This document shows positions 18,438-28,394 of a stretch of DNA of 64,000 bases, piece after piece. The translations under genes and the position numbers were made by a program. Under the pieces are notes generated by a model. That model did not search any database. It had not been told where the DNA came from and saw nothing but the letters and a program-made list of their open reading frames with translations. Position 1 is the first letter of the stretch, and the number at the start of each line of letters is the position of its first letter. Source of the stretch: OM182 bacterium MED-G28 (GTDB lineage Bacteria > Pseudomonadota > Gammaproteobacteria > Pseudomonadales > Pseudohongiellaceae); contig NTJZ01000001.1 in the NCBI GenBank assembly GCA_002457215.1, forward strand, positions 248,001-312,000, read 5' to 3'.

Positions 18438-19754
18438 TTAATTTAAAAATGGGGACCAGGAAGGCTCCCGCACATCGCCCTGTGATGATGGTAAACGGAA
18501 CTTCACACGGCCGTCAATGGATACGGCATCTAGCACACCTCTTCCATTAAATTTAGTGGCATACATTATCATGCTGCCATTAGGCGCCAAGCTGGGAGAT
18601 TCATCCAGCGCAGTGTCCGTTAAGGTAATGACTCGCAAGGTTTCTATATTCAATATTGAAATTTGGTAAGTTGGGCTTTGGCGTGTTTCTCGCCTGACAT
18701 GCACTAAATTCACACCGTCCGGAAGAAACCGTGCTTTCGCGCATTGAAAACAATCGTAGGTTAGCCTTTCTACATTATAGGAATTAGCCCCTAGCTCGAT
18801 TTGATAGATTTGCGGCTGGCCTGTACGGTCCGACATAAAAACTAAATGCCGACCATCTGGAGTCCAACTAGGTTCGGTATCAATCGCCGGATGATCAGTA
18901 ACTCGCATCAGCTCATTACTATTCAAATCTTGCACATAGATATCAGGACTGCCATCTTTTGAAAGCACCATAGCTAACTTCGAACCATCTGGCGACCAGA
19001 CTGGGCTGCTATTAATATTAGGATAATTAGTTATCTGACGCCTTTGACCAGTCGCTATATTCTGTATATAAATTCTTGGTAGATCTGTCTCAAAGGAAAC
19101 ATAAGCCACGTCCTGGCCATTGGGAGACCAGCTGGGGGACATGATTGGCTCCGCGGACTCCAACAATATTTGTGGGCGAGCACCATCATAATCCGCCTTT
19201 TCCAACCTAAACAATGTTGTTGCAGGTCCTGCCCCCTCCGACACAATATAAAGAATCTGCGAAGTAAAGGCGCCGGGGATGCCAGTTACTTGCTCAAATA
19301 CAACGTTACTAATAGTATGCCCAATATCCCGCAGTTGTGTGACACTGCCAGTTAAGACCTCTCCTGCCAATTTCATTTCTCGGTTTATGTCAAAAAATTC
19401 GTATTGCACCTGTACCAGCTGGCTTCCAGGTTGCTGATTAATTTTACCGATCAGCAGATAATCCTGGGCCAAGAGTCGCCAATCTCGATAGAAAACTTCT
19501 TGCTCTTCGCTGGGCATACTGAGCATATTTGATCGAGAAAGTGCTATAAATTCTCCTACTTGCTCTAAATCGTTGGTGACGATTTGAGCCACGTCTTGAC
19601 TAAACGGGCCACCACTTTCATTAGTAAAAGGAACGACAGCAACAGGAATTGGATTATCAATACCCTGGGTAATTTGAATACTCAGCTCGGCATGGGATTG
19701 AAGGGCGAAACAGGAAATGATTCCGCTTAACAAAAAGAAAGTACGTAGTTTCAA
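18438..19754 (-). CDS. tolB: Tol-Pal translocation protein TolB
   Basis: Periplasmic beta-propeller that couples TolA to Pal. The product has a signal peptide ending LQSHA, an N-terminal alpha/beta domain to about residue 165, and repeated propeller blades of the form PSWSPNGQ, PVWSPDGS and PSWTPDGR. It starts at TTG (19752-19754), and this TTG overlaps the tolA stop as TTGA, a translational-coupling arrangement. Length 438 is normal. Confidence 0.95.
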   Translation of the reverse strand: MKLRTFFLLSGIISCFALQSHAELSIQITQGIDNPIPVAVVPFTNESGGPFSQDVAQIVTNDLEQVGEFIALSRSNMLSMPSEEQEVFYRDWRLLAQDYLLIGKINQQPGSQLVQVQYEFFDINREMKLAGEVLTGSVTQLRDIGHTISNVVFEQVTGIPGAFTSQILYIVSEGAGPATTLFRLEKADYDGARPQILLESAEPIMSPSWSPNGQDVAYVSFETDLPRIYIQNIATGQRRQITNYPNINSSPVWSPDGSKLAMVLSKDGSPDIYVQDLNSNELMRVTDHPAIDTEPSWTPDGRHLVFMSDRTGQPQIYQIELGANSYNVERLTYDCFQCAKARFLPDGVNLVHVRRETRQSPTYQISILNIETLRVITLTDTALDESPSLAPNGSMIMYATKFNGRGVLDAVSIDGRVKFRLPSSQGDVREPSWSPFLN

Positions 19755-20578
19755 TTCAACAAGTCCTCTGGTTGAAATATAAGAGATAGAGTTCTGAAAT
19801 TCCCATTAAAAATATTAATCGGCAAGCTCTGCAATTCTGTGAATGGAGCGGCACTGTAGACTGCATTCTCCGCAGATCTGTCGAATGCAGGATCTCCGCT
19901 CGAATCGGTAATTCTAGCTTCTACTAGCTCTCCTGTTGGCAACATGCGAATTTGCAGTACCGCTCGCATCCCATTACGGGCACTTGGGGGCCTATTCCAA
20001 ACTTGTTGCACCGCCTGCTGAATTACAGCAGTAGCGCTCTGCACTAATTCAAATTCATTTCGCGCCGCATTAATTGCAGCAGCTTCTGATACTTCTTGTT
20101 GGCGCCGGCGTTCGGCCTCTTCCTCAATTCGTCGTTGCTCAGCTTCTGTCTGCTCTAGTCGTCTTTGTTCTTCAGCCTGATCTCGGTCTCGCTGCAGATC
20201 TATTGCTCGTTGCCTTTCTAACTCTTCTCGCTCACGGAGCGCTGACCGCTCTCTTTCTTCTTGCCGTTGCCTCTCTCGCTCTGCCTCCCTATCCGTCTCA
20301 CTTTGTTGGCGCTGTTGTTCCTGTTCTCGCTCGATTCGCTCTCGATCTATACGTTCTAATCGCTGCCGTTCTTGATTGCGCTGATTAGTTACCTGCGGAT
20401 TTTCATCAATAAAAAGTGCCTTAATGATCGTCGGCTGCACAAGCTCTAGACTATCCAGGCTGTTATTGGATTGTAGCCATATAAGAAACGACAGGATCAA
20501 AGTATGAAATACTACTGCGACGACGACCGACAGAGGGTAGCCGTTGTAGATAATTAGATTGTTGAAAGCGTTGTTCAT
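19751..20578 (-). CDS. tolA: Tol-Pal protein TolA
   Basis: Inner-membrane energy-transducing protein spanning the periplasm. One membrane segment lies at residues ~17-36. It is followed by a highly charged Glu/Arg/Gln helix from about 70 to 170, then a C-terminal TonB-like domain starting near VWNRPPSARNG. At 275 residues the helix is on the short side for the family, and it is rich in Glu-Arg-Gln, not the Ala-Lys repeats of E. coli. Confidence 0.9.
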   Translation of the reverse strand: MNNAFNNLIIYNGYPLSVVVAVVFHTLILSFLIWLQSNNSLDSLELVQPTIIKALFIDENPQVTNQRNQERQRLERIDRERIEREQEQQRQQSETDREAERERQRQEERERSALREREELERQRAIDLQRDRDQAEEQRRLEQTEAEQRRIEEEAERRRQQEVSEAAAINAARNEFELVQSATAVIQQAVQQVWNRPPSARNGMRAVLQIRMLPTGELVEARITDSSGDPAFDRSAENAVYSAAPFTELQSLPINIFNGNFRTLSLIFQPEDLLN

Positions 20579-20600
20579 AAGTTAAGAGCAAAATTCGTCT

Positions 20601-21041
20601 CTATATTGCATTTAACGGTTGCGTAATGAAATTGGGGTTAGCTACTCCCGCTGCTTGGAGCGTGGTGATTAACGTAATCATAGCGCTCCAATTGGCGTCA
20701 GCATCACCCTCGACAAGTACCTGAATATCTGGATTAGCGCTCAATATTTGGCCAACTCTCATACCGACTGTTTCCAAAGTGACCGATTGTCGCTCTTCGC
20801 CAGTTGCTCCTATACTTAAAAAATATTCTCCATCAAACGTTATTGATACTACTAATGTTTCTAAATTCTCGTCGATATTTAATGGCTCGTTATTTGCTTC
20901 TGGCAGATCAACTTCGATACCTTGGTTTAACATTGGCGCTGTGACCATAAAAACAATAAGCAGTACTAGCATCACATCAATGTAAGGAACGACATTTATC
21001 TCGCTCATTGGTTTTCGTTTTTTTCGAACTAGAATTTCCAT
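20601..21041 (-). CDS. tolR: Tol-Pal proton-channel subunit TolR
   Basis: ExbD-family subunit that with TolQ converts proton-motive force to TolA movement. The single membrane helix contains the essential Asp in VVPYIDVMLVLLIVF near residue 22, followed by a periplasmic domain. I prefer the ATG at 21039-21041 (146 residues) over a TTG two codons earlier. It sits between tolQ and tolA with short gaps. Confidence 0.94.
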   Translation of the reverse strand: MEILVRKKRKPMSEINVVPYIDVMLVLLIVFMVTAPMLNQGIEVDLPEANNEPLNIDENLETLVVSITFDGEYFLSIGATGEERQSVTLETVGMRVGQILSANPDIQVLVEGDADANWSAMITLITTLQAAGVANPNFITQPLNAI

Positions 21042-21077
21042 AGTCAATCTCTACACTAAAAGCCTAAGAGCTATAAA

Positions 21078-21764
21078 TTAAGTACTGTGTATTTGACGGT
21101 GTAAAATGCTTGAAAATTCATCACTGAACGTAATGTAACTGCTAGTTACCATGTCGAGCAGAGCTGAATAGCGGTTAAAAGCAACTACCGCGGGTATCGC
21201 TGCAAACAACCCCATACCCGTCGCAAACAATGCTTCCGCGATTCCTGGAGCAACTACTTGCAGGGTTGCTTGAGCCTGAGCGGCCAACCCCAAAAAAGCA
21301 TTCATAATACCAATAACGGTTCCAAATAATCCGATATAAGGGGACACTGACCCTACCGTAGCGAGAAACGCAAGGTGCTTTTCTAATTTCTCTTCTTCTC
21401 GAGAATAAGCTACCCTCATCGCCCTTTGAGCACCTTCCATTATTGCCTCACCATCAACCGTACCCTGCTGACGAAGGCGCATAAACTCTTTGAAGCCGGC
21501 GCGGAAAATATTCTCCATGCCTACCACCTGCATATTTTCCTGCTGCATCTGACTGCCTTCTTTATAAAGTTGACTCAGATCCATTCCAGACCAGAAACGT
21601 TGCTCGAAACTGAAGACACCTTTGCGCGCAGAGCCTAAAACTAACCATCGCTGAACAATGATTACCCAGGAGACTATGGATAAAAGAAAAAGAATTAACA
21701 TCACAATCTGGACTGCGGGACTCGCGCCCAGAATTAGTTCTATCAGGCTTATGCCTTCATTCAC
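21078..21764 (-). CDS. tolQ: Tol-Pal proton-channel subunit TolQ
   Basis: ExbB-family membrane protein with three hydrophobic segments (about residues 15-37, 130-155 and 170-195), including the conserved TVGSVSPYIGLFGTVIG block. The start is GTG at 21762-21764 with GGAG about 8 bases upstream. It heads tolQ-tolR-tolA-tolB-pal-cpoB. The acyl-CoA thioesterase ybgC that usually precedes tolQ is not present. Confidence 0.95.
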   Translation of the reverse strand: MNEGISLIELILGASPAVQIVMLILFLLSIVSWVIIVQRWLVLGSARKGVFSFEQRFWSGMDLSQLYKEGSQMQQENMQVVGMENIFRAGFKEFMRLRQQGTVDGEAIMEGAQRAMRVAYSREEEKLEKHLAFLATVGSVSPYIGLFGTVIGIMNAFLGLAAQAQATLQVVAPGIAEALFATGMGLFAAIPAVVAFNRYSALLDMVTSSYITFSDEFSSILHRQIHST

Positions 21765-21988
21765 GTATTTTACTCCAATACGGCCTTATTTGAGGTTTTG
21801 CTGTAATAGATTATGACAAAGACTTTCCACAGGAAACTCGAGGACTTCACCGGTGTATTCGGCCAATATGGGAAATAGTTTCATGAAATTGCATTTAACC
21901 CTGAAATAGTAGCTCTAAGGCGATAAAAACAGGCAATTAACTGTTCAAATATGGCGAAATAAAGGCAATTCAGTAGATAAGTTAACCC

Positions 21989-23026
21989 TTAATGAGTTTG
22001 ACCTTTTGAAAAAAGATCTTTCATCTGTTCAGAGGGTTTGATTCCAAAATGACGATAGGCATATTGGGTAACGACCCTTCCCCGCGGAGTTCGCATGATG
22101 AAACCTTGCTGGATCAAATAAGGCTCCAGAACATCTTCTATGGTGTCACGCTCTTCACTGATAGCTGCAGCAAGGCTGTCTATTCCTACTGGCCCTCCTT
22201 CGAATTTTTCGATCATCGTCATTAGTAGCCGGCGATCCATATGATCGAACCCATTCTTATCGATGTTCAACATATCGAGTGCCTGGCCAGCGCAGTCGAG
22301 GTTCACAGTCCCGTCGGATTTTACTTCTGAATAATCTCTTACTCTGCGAAGTAAGCGATTGGCAATTCGTGGAGTTCCCCGCGCACGTTTTGCTATTTCT
22401 GAGGCTCCTTCTCCATCAATGCTAGTACCTAAAATATCTGCTGAGCGTCGAACAATGCTGGTTAATTCCTCTACCGAGTAAAACTCTAAACGTTGAATAA
22501 TACCAAAACGGTCACGCAAAGGAGACGTTAATAATCCCGCTCGAGTTGTCGCTCCAACTAAGGTAAATGGAGGTAGGTCTAGCTTAATGGAGCGCGCTGC
22601 AGGGCCCTCTCCAATCATAATATCCAACTGATAGTCTTCCATTGCAGGATAGAGAATTTCTTCTATAGCTGGGCTTAAGCGATGAATCTCATCGATAAAT
22701 AGCACATCACCAGAATCAAGATTAGTAAGCATCGCAGCCAGGTCCCCAGCCTTTTCCAGTACTGGGCCAGAAGTCGTCTTAATCGCTACTTTCAATTCAT
22801 TAGAAATAATATTTGCGAGAGTAGTTTTGCCTAATCCAGGCGGACCAAACACCAGAGTGTGATCCAAAGCCTCATCACGGTTTCTCGCCGCATTAATAAA
22901 GATATCCATCTGCTCTTTGACATCATGCTGGCCCACATAATCTTTTAACAGCAGGGGACGAATTGCGCGATCCTGAGACTCCTCCAAGTCTTTAGATTCT
23001 GCAGATATAAGTCTTTCGTCTTCCAT
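21989..23026 (-). CDS. ruvB: Holliday-junction branch-migration helicase RuvB
   Basis: AAA+ motor that drives branch migration with RuvA. Walker [10 protein letters not shown] is at residues 61-69, Walker B FIDEIHRL near 110, sensor GATTRAG near 155, and a C-terminal winged helix ending around [13 protein letters not shown]. 345 residues. It lies 3 bases after ruvA and completes ruvC-ruvA-ruvB. Confidence 0.97.
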   Translation of the reverse strand: MEDERLISAESKDLEESQDRAIRPLLLKDYVGQHDVKEQMDIFINAARNRDEALDHTLVFGPPGLGKTTLANIISNELKVAIKTTSGPVLEKAGDLAAMLTNLDSGDVLFIDEIHRLSPAIEEILYPAMEDYQLDIMIGEGPAARSIKLDLPPFTLVGATTRAGLLTSPLRDRFGIIQRLEFYSVEELTSIVRRSADILGTSIDGEGASEIAKRARGTPRIANRLLRRVRDYSEVKSDGTVNLDCAGQALDMLNIDKNGFDHMDRRLLMTMIEKFEGGPVGIDSLAAAISEERDTIEDVLEPYLIQQGFIMRTPRGRVVTQYAYRHFGIKPSEQMKDLFSKGQTH

Positions 23027-23029
23027 AGT

Positions 23030-23635
23030 TTAGACCATACTTTTTAGTGACAAACGAATCAGCTCTTCGTTGTCACTGATTTCAGGATTATCTTTTAACA
23101 CTTGAGCAATCGCTCGGGTTGCTTGAGGCGGCTTATAACCTAAACCAATCAATGCTGTCTCCGCATCTTTTTTAATTCCAGCTTCAGCAAGGCTGAGGCT
23201 GGCACTCGTTGGGCTTAATGCACCAGTGTCCCATTCGCTCAATCTATCACGCATTTCGATAATTAAACGCTCAGCAGTTTTTTTCCCAATACCCGGTAAA
23301 TTCACCATGGCAGCTACATCATTATTGCGAACAGTTCGCACAAATTCGTTCACATCCATACTAGAGAGAATCCCCAAGGCCAATTTTGGACCAACGCCAT
23401 TAACTCGGATTAAGGCTCTGAACATAGCTTTGTCCCCCTTATCATAGAAACCATAAAGCAACTGAGCATCTTCTCTAACTACAAAATGTGTATGCAACAG
23501 TAAGTCTCGCCCCAACTCCGGAAGTTGGTATAACGTACTCATCGGTATTTGTAACTCATACGTAATGCCACCAACCTCCATCAAGATTTCTGGTGGGTTT
23601 TTTTCGATAAGTTTTCCGCGAATTTGCCCTATCAC
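23030..23635 (-). CDS. ruvA: Holliday-junction DNA-binding protein RuvA
   Basis: Tetrameric junction-binding partner of RuvB. The N-terminal OB-fold (MIGQIRGKL) is followed by two helix-hairpin-helix motifs (VNGVGPKLAL near residue 79 and LPGIGKKTAERL near 112) and a C-terminal RuvB-contacting three-helix domain containing IGLGYKPPQA. At 201 residues it has the expected size. Confidence 0.97.
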   Translation of the reverse strand: MIGQIRGKLIEKNPPEILMEVGGITYELQIPMSTLYQLPELGRDLLLHTHFVVREDAQLLYGFYDKGDKAMFRALIRVNGVGPKLALGILSSMDVNEFVRTVRNNDVAAMVNLPGIGKKTAERLIIEMRDRLSEWDTGALSPTSASLSLAEAGIKKDAETALIGLGYKPPQATRAIAQVLKDNPEISDNEELIRLSLKSMV

Positions 23636-23648
23636 TAATTCTTAAACG

Positions 23649-24170
23649 CTACCCGCGCAACCTCTTGCGACTGAAATTTTTTGCGCCAGCCATACGAATT
23701 AAACTGGTCTGCGTATTTGCATGGCAAATTGCTACAGCTAACGCGTCTGCTGCATCTTCAGCAATATTATCACTTATCTTCAACAAGGCCTTAACCATAT
23801 GTTGGACTTGAGTTTTATCTGCCGATCCTACTCCTACCACTGCTTGTTTTACTTTGCGGGCAGAATATTCTTCGACTGGCAAATCATGAGAAAGACAGGC
23901 GGTCATCGCTGCCCCCCTTGCCTGGCCAAGCTTTAATGCCGATCCAGCATTTTTACCCATGAAAACTTCTTCAATAGCAGATTCTTGAGGGAGGTGTTGC
24001 TCAATCACCGCGCACAACTCCTTAAAAATAGTTCCTAATCGGGCAGGCAAAGGTGCGGTTTCAGTGCGAATACAACCAGAATCGATGTATTCAATTTTAT
24101 TACCTACGGAATTAATGATGCCAAATCCTGTGACACGGGAACCTGGATCTATGCCTAGAATGATTGCCAT
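23649..24170 (-). CDS. ruvC: Holliday-junction resolvase RuvC
   Basis: Endonuclease that cuts Holliday junctions. The RNase-H-like catalytic acids are in [10 protein letters not shown] at the N-terminus, the IEEVFMGKN strand near residue 66, and the C-terminal [14 protein letters not shown] helix. 173 residues is standard. It precedes ruvA by 13 bases. Confidence 0.96.
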   Translation of the reverse strand: MAIILGIDPGSRVTGFGIINSVGNKIEYIDSGCIRTETAPLPARLGTIFKELCAVIEQHLPQESAIEEVFMGKNAGSALKLGQARGAAMTACLSHDLPVEEYSARKVKQAVVGVGSADKTQVQHMVKALLKISDNIAEDAADALAVAICHANTQTSLIRMAGAKNFSRKRLRG

Positions 24171-24220
24171 TCAAAACTCTTTAACATACTAAATAAATTC
24201 ACTAACAAATTTATCGACCG

Positions 24221-24964
24221 TTATAATTGGGAAGCGATATCATCTGTTATATTGGCGTTGGAATACACATTCTGCACATCATCTAAATCTTCCATATGCT
24301 CAATTAGCTTTAGCAAGTTTTCTGCGCTACTTAGATCTAAATCAACTCCAGTCGAAGCCAACATAGTCATTTCAGCTCGCTCTGCGACTAAATCGCTTTC
24401 TCTTAATCCATCCTGGACTGAGCCGAAAGTCTCGAGTGTGGTCATTACATCAATGCTACCGTCATCGTTAGTCACTACGTCATGAGCCCCCGCGTCCAGG
24501 GCACTCTCCATAATGTGCTCTTCATTGTTCCCCGCAACAAAACTAATGACACCAGTTCGTTCAAACAAATAGGCAACTGAACCATTGGTACCCAGGCTAC
24601 CTCCAAATTTTGTAAATCCATGGCGAACTTCTGCAACAGTTCTGTTTTTATTGTCAGTTAGGGTTTCACACAGTATAGCGACACCGCCAGGGCCATATCC
24701 TTCATACACCAACTCTTCAAGATTATCACTGTCAGCGGTACCAGCTCCTCGTGCTATTGCCCGCTCGATAGTATCGCGGGTCATATTGGCGCCTAGAGCT
24801 TTATCTACCATTGCCCGCAAACGCGGATTATCTGCTGGATTACCACCACCTAGTTTGGCGGCGACTGTTAGCTCTCGAATTATTTTTGTAAACACCTTGC
24901 CGCGCTTGGCATCCTGCCCTGCTTTGCGATGTTTGATATTTGCCCATTTACTATGACCTGCCAT
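24221..24964 (-). CDS. yebC: YebC/PmpR-family regulator or translation factor
   Basis: Member of the conserved YebC/TACO1 family, described both as DNA-binding regulators and as factors that relieve ribosome stalling at proline runs. The ATG at 24962-24964 yields the canonical [14 protein letters not shown] start with GGAGG five bases before it; an in-frame TTG 12 bases upstream overlaps that ribosome site and is unlikely. 247 residues. It lies between aspS and ruvC, its conserved position. Confidence 0.93.
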   Translation of the reverse strand: MAGHSKWANIKHRKAGQDAKRGKVFTKIIRELTVAAKLGGGNPADNPRLRAMVDKALGANMTRDTIERAIARGAGTADSDNLEELVYEGYGPGGVAILCETLTDNKNRTVAEVRHGFTKFGGSLGTNGSVAYLFERTGVISFVAGNNEEHIMESALDAGAHDVVTNDDGSIDVMTTLETFGSVQDGLRESDLVAERAEMTMLASTGVDLDLSSAENLLKLIEHMEDLDDVQNVYSNANITDDIASQL

Positions 24965-24988
24965 TTCTTCCTCCAATAAACAAGTAAT

Positions 24989-26761
24989 CTAAGAGGGAGT
25001 TTTTTGTTCACGTAATCTGATGTTTAGCTCCCGCAGCTGTGTTGGAGATACTGCCCCAGGCGCATCAGTTAAAGGACAAGAAGCTGACTGAGTTTTTGGA
25101 AATGCTATGACTTCGCGTATGGAGCTTGAATTTGTCATTAGCATAACTAAACGATCAAGCCCAAATGCGATGCCTCCGTGAGGAGGACAACCATAGGATA
25201 ATGCATCTAAAAGAAACCCAAATTTCTCTTTTGCTTCTTCTTTTTTAATACCTAAGGCCTCGAACACAGCCTTTTGCACTGACGGCTGATTTATACGAAT
25301 TGAACCACCTCCTAATTCGGTGCCATTCAATACCATATCGTATGCTCGAGATAAGACTGACTTCGGATCACTTGCAAGAGACGCAGAGTCGCAGGCAGGG
25401 GAAGTAAAAGGATGATGGAGAGCAGTGAGGTTGCCATCAACATCTTCTTCAAACATTGGAAAATCCACAACCCACAAAGGCGCCCAAGCTCCCTTGATTA
25501 AATCCAGATCCTCTGCCACTTTGATTCTTAGTGCACCCAAGGCTTCGTTTACGATTTTAGCTTTGTCCGCGCCGAAGAAAATAATGTCGCCTGTTTTTGC
25601 ATCCAGATTGGTTAACAATTTTTGAATCACGCCTTCTGACATGAATTTAAGTATCGGAGACTGCAAACCTTCCATGCCTGCGGCTAAGTCATTCACTTTA
25701 ATCCAGGCAAGCCCTCTAGCACCATAGATTCCAACAAATTCGGTATAGTCATCGATGACTTTTCGAGACAGACTGGCGCCTGTTGGCACACACAAGGCCA
25801 CAACTCTGCTGTTTTTCTCGTTCGCTGGGCCGCTAAACACCTTGAATTCAACAGTCTTCATTAGTTCTGCAATATCTACTAATTCCAAGTTGATACGGAG
25901 ATCAGGCTTGTCAGACCCATAGCGCAACATGGCATCTGCATGTGAAATACGGGGAAACTCTCCTAGATCGACACTCAATAGAGATTTAAAAGTATGGCGA
26001 ATCATTTCTTCCATAATTGCCATAATCTGCTCTTCTTCCATGAAAGAAGTTTCAATATCAATTTGCGTAAATTCTGGTTGTCGGTCAGCTCGGAGATCTT
26101 CATCACGAAAACACTTGGCGATCTGATAATAACGATCCATTCCGGACGCCATTAAAATTTGCTTAAAGAGCTGAGGCGACTGAGGTAGAGCAAAAAACCG
26201 GTTCGGATGAGTACGGCTCGGGACTAAATAATCTCTAGCACCTTCGGGTGTAGCTTTTGTTAAAAGTGGGGTTTCAATGTCCAAAAAGCCATTGCTGTCC
26301 AGAAAATTTCGTATCGTGCTGGCTACTTTAGAGCGAAACTTTAGCTTCGCAGCCATTTCAGGGCGACGTAAATCAATGTATCGGTAATGCAACCTTACGT
26401 CTTCCCCAACCTCAGCATGCTCTTCTAATTGCATAGGTGGTGTTTCAGCAGCATTTAGTACAAAGAGCTCTTTACCAAGAACTTCTATCCTACCCGTTGG
26501 CATCTCTTCATTGAATGTCCCCTCAGGGCGCAATCTGACCCGGCCTTTAACCTGTATAACGTACTCATTACGCACACCTTCAGCGATAGCAAAACTCTCT
26601 GCAGTATCCGGATCATAAACAACTTGTGAGATTCCCTCTCGATCCCTAACGTCGAGAAAAATCACGCCACCATGGTCTCTGCGGCGGTGCACCCAGCCGC
26701 AAAGCATTACATCTAAATCTACGTGGGATTCGTTTAAATCGCCACAATAATGACTGCGCAT
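24989..26761 (-). CDS. aspS: aspartyl-tRNA synthetase
   Basis: Class II synthetase of bacterial type: N-terminal OB-fold anticodon domain ([12 protein letters not shown]), catalytic core with [20 protein letters not shown] motif 2, a GAD insertion domain around residues 300-410, and motif 3 GIAFGLDRL. 590 residues is the normal length. Whether it is discriminating or also charges tRNA-Asn cannot be judged without knowing if gatCAB or asnS exist elsewhere. Confidence 0.96.
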   Translation of the reverse strand: MRSHYCGDLNESHVDLDVMLCGWVHRRRDHGGVIFLDVRDREGISQVVYDPDTAESFAIAEGVRNEYVIQVKGRVRLRPEGTFNEEMPTGRIEVLGKELFVLNAAETPPMQLEEHAEVGEDVRLHYRYIDLRRPEMAAKLKFRSKVASTIRNFLDSNGFLDIETPLLTKATPEGARDYLVPSRTHPNRFFALPQSPQLFKQILMASGMDRYYQIAKCFRDEDLRADRQPEFTQIDIETSFMEEEQIMAIMEEMIRHTFKSLLSVDLGEFPRISHADAMLRYGSDKPDLRINLELVDIAELMKTVEFKVFSGPANEKNSRVVALCVPTGASLSRKVIDDYTEFVGIYGARGLAWIKVNDLAAGMEGLQSPILKFMSEGVIQKLLTNLDAKTGDIIFFGADKAKIVNEALGALRIKVAEDLDLIKGAWAPLWVVDFPMFEEDVDGNLTALHHPFTSPACDSASLASDPKSVLSRAYDMVLNGTELGGGSIRINQPSVQKAVFEALGIKKEEAKEKFGFLLDALSYGCPPHGGIAFGLDRLVMLMTNSSSIREVIAFPKTQSASCPLTDAPGAVSPTQLRELNIRLREQKTPS

Positions 26762-26785
26762 AGTAATTCCTATTAACTGCTCTGT

Positions 26786-27175
26786 TTAATTCTTCTTGGT
26801 TAAATCCGCTCTTTTCTCAGTTTTCGAACTGGAACTTGAGGATGGCTTTTTTTCACTCTTGGAACTAGATGTCGCAACATTCTTACTGTTTGGTGCGTCA
26901 GCATTTGGCTTATTTTTAGCTTTGTGCTCTACCTTATCATCAGCCCCCTTATCCGAAGAGACTGAATCTGATTCGGCTAGTTGTTTCTTATCACCAGTTT
27001 TAAAATCAGTTTCATACCATCCGCCACCTTTCAACCGGAAACTCGCAGCCGAGATCAATTTTTTAAGAGCAGTTTCATTACACTCAGGGCAATCCTTTAG
27101 CGGCTCCTCGCTGATCTTTTGCAAGATCTGTAACTTATGCTCACATCGATCACACTGGTACTCGTAAATAGGCAT
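26786..27175 (-). CDS. FmdB-family zinc-ribbon protein
   Basis: The first ~50 residues form the FmdB zinc ribbon: [15 protein letters not shown] with two CxxC pairs, and [13 protein letters not shown]. The remaining ~75 residues are a Ser/Lys-rich, low-complexity tail that is probably disordered. The family function is unknown; the gene is regularly found just upstream of aspS, as here. A TATAAT-like -10 at 27303-27308 on its strand could drive the fmdB-aspS-yebC run. Confidence 0.85.
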   Translation of the reverse strand: MPIYEYQCDRCEHKLQILQKISEEPLKDCPECNETALKKLISAASFRLKGGGWYETDFKTGDKKQLAESDSVSSDKGADDKVEHKAKNKPNADAPNSKNVATSSSKSEKKPSSSSSSKTEKRADLTKKN

Positions 27176-27864
27176 TTCGCTTACTCTGTCTACTCTTTAC
27201 TTAGAAATTCTTAGGCCAACTACATTTATGTATTGGTCGTTCGACGGCACTGCCATTAAAACAATAGGCGCTGTATTTAGTCTTAAATTGTAAAAGCCGG
27301 CGATTATACCTCATCTATCAACTACCGCATCCCCGCAGTGCCATTTGAAGTCTGGAACGGACTAAAATAGTCCCGGCCCTCACTAGAGCACACTCTAATT
27401 TTCACCTTAAAGAGGTTTTGTGAGATTTTCTCGGTAGCTGCTTTACGCCCTTAATGAACAAAGAATTTTCAATTATGTCCAGTTGAAATCATCGAAGAAG
27501 GATCAATAAAACGAAAAGGCTTAATTATGCTGCGATGAACCAAGATTATCACCTCATTAAGAGAGTATTAACCTTAAATAACATTACGCCATTTTTACCT
27601 AGAAATAACAAAACATATAAATGATCATAGCCTTGCCAAGATTAAGCTATTAAAGCATCACACTATTTTTACCTAAGTTTTGTGATTTATAATTTAGGCT
27701 GGCAAAGTACTTATATTTACTTGCTAGGTGAAAGTGAATGATTTATAAATACTGCCCTGAGCAACTGTAAGGAAAATAGTTCCTCGATACATTTTACAAC
27801 AAATTAAAATTGAGCTTCCTTTAGGAAGCCGCTTCACTATCACTGTTCTAGAAAAGAGATTGGC
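27176..27864. other. long AT-rich intergenic region between fmdB and HU-like gene
   Basis: This region of about 690 bases between divergent genes has no convincing ORF or RNA gene. I see a TATAAT on the minus strand at 27303-27308 (fmdB side), a GGACTA-AAA-TAGTCC palindrome at 27359-27373, and a GCTTCC-TTTA-GGAAGC hairpin at 27814-27829 that would sit in the HU-like gene's leader. None proves function. Confidence 0.5.
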
Positions 27865-28257
27865 ATGGCTGTTAAAAAATCGTCAAGAAAAGCTGCACCT
27901 AACAGAAAAACAAATTCTGCATCGAACAAGAAGTCACCAGCAATTCAAAAAAAGTACTCTAAAGCTGAAATCTTAAATGAAATTGTCACAAACACTGATA
28001 TAAGCAAGAAAGAAGTTACCGCAGTGCTAGACGAACTAGCAGTGATCATTGAGCGCCATATTAAAAAGCGCGCTGTTGGCGAATTCACTTTACCCGGCCT
28101 GTTAAAGATAAAGTCAGTGGTAAGACCTGCTCGACCAGCTCGCAAGGGTGTACCTAACCCATTCCGCCCAGGCGAACTTATGGACATTCCACGCAAACCC
28201 GCAACTACCAGAGTAAAAGTTCTGCCTTTAAAGAAGCTTAAGGAATTTGCACTTTAA
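27865..28257 (+). CDS. HU-family DNA-binding protein with basic N-terminal extension
   Basis: The C-terminal ~95 residues form the HU/IHF fold: YSKAEILNEI, an alpha-helical dimer core, GEFTLPGLLKI, and a long DNA-clasping arm RPARPARKGVPNPFRPGE ending in KVLPLKKLKEF. The first ~28 residues are a Lys/Ser/Asn-rich tail absent from E. coli HU. The protein (130 residues) is therefore an atypical HU that may compact DNA more strongly. It is a single-gene unit: own leader, and a strong terminator 58 bases downstream. Confidence 0.88.
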   Translation: MAVKKSSRKAAPNRKTNSASNKKSPAIQKKYSKAEILNEIVTNTDISKKEVTAVLDELAVIIERHIKKRAVGEFTLPGLLKIKSVVRPARPARKGVPNPFRPGELMDIPRKPATTRVKVLPLKKLKEFAL

Positions 28258-28314
28258 ATTAGACCCATTCGACGAGTTCGCCCGTGCAATAATCGATCTC
28301 GGTTGATAAATTGG

Positions 28315-28342
28315 AAAGGCAGCCCCGGCTGCCTTTCTTTTT
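28315..28342 (+). terminator. rho-independent terminator of the HU-like gene
   Basis: AAAGGCAGC / GCTGCCTTT form a 9-bp stem around a CCCG tetraloop (28315-28336), followed by CTTTTT. Its position argues against starting proS at the in-frame TTG at 28311, which lies just upstream of it. Confidence 0.9.
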
Positions 28343-28394
28343 ATCTCTATTTAAGTATTTTGTAGTCAAAAAAAACAGAATTGGAAAATTCAAA

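Noticed and set aside
20074..20388. 104-codon ORF antisense to tolA.
   Set aside because: Mirror of the repetitive Glu/Arg/Gln region of tolA; high leucine/alanine content follows from the opposite-strand codons.
21786..21884. 32-codon minus-strand ORF ending 21 bases before tolQ, at the ybgC position.
   Set aside because: No Shine-Dalgarno and no similarity to YbgC or known leader peptides; length is within chance expectation.
26796..27167. 123-codon ORF antisense to the FmdB-family gene.
   Set aside because: Arises from the Ser/Lys-rich low-complexity tail on the other strand; the zinc-ribbon gene is clearly the real one.
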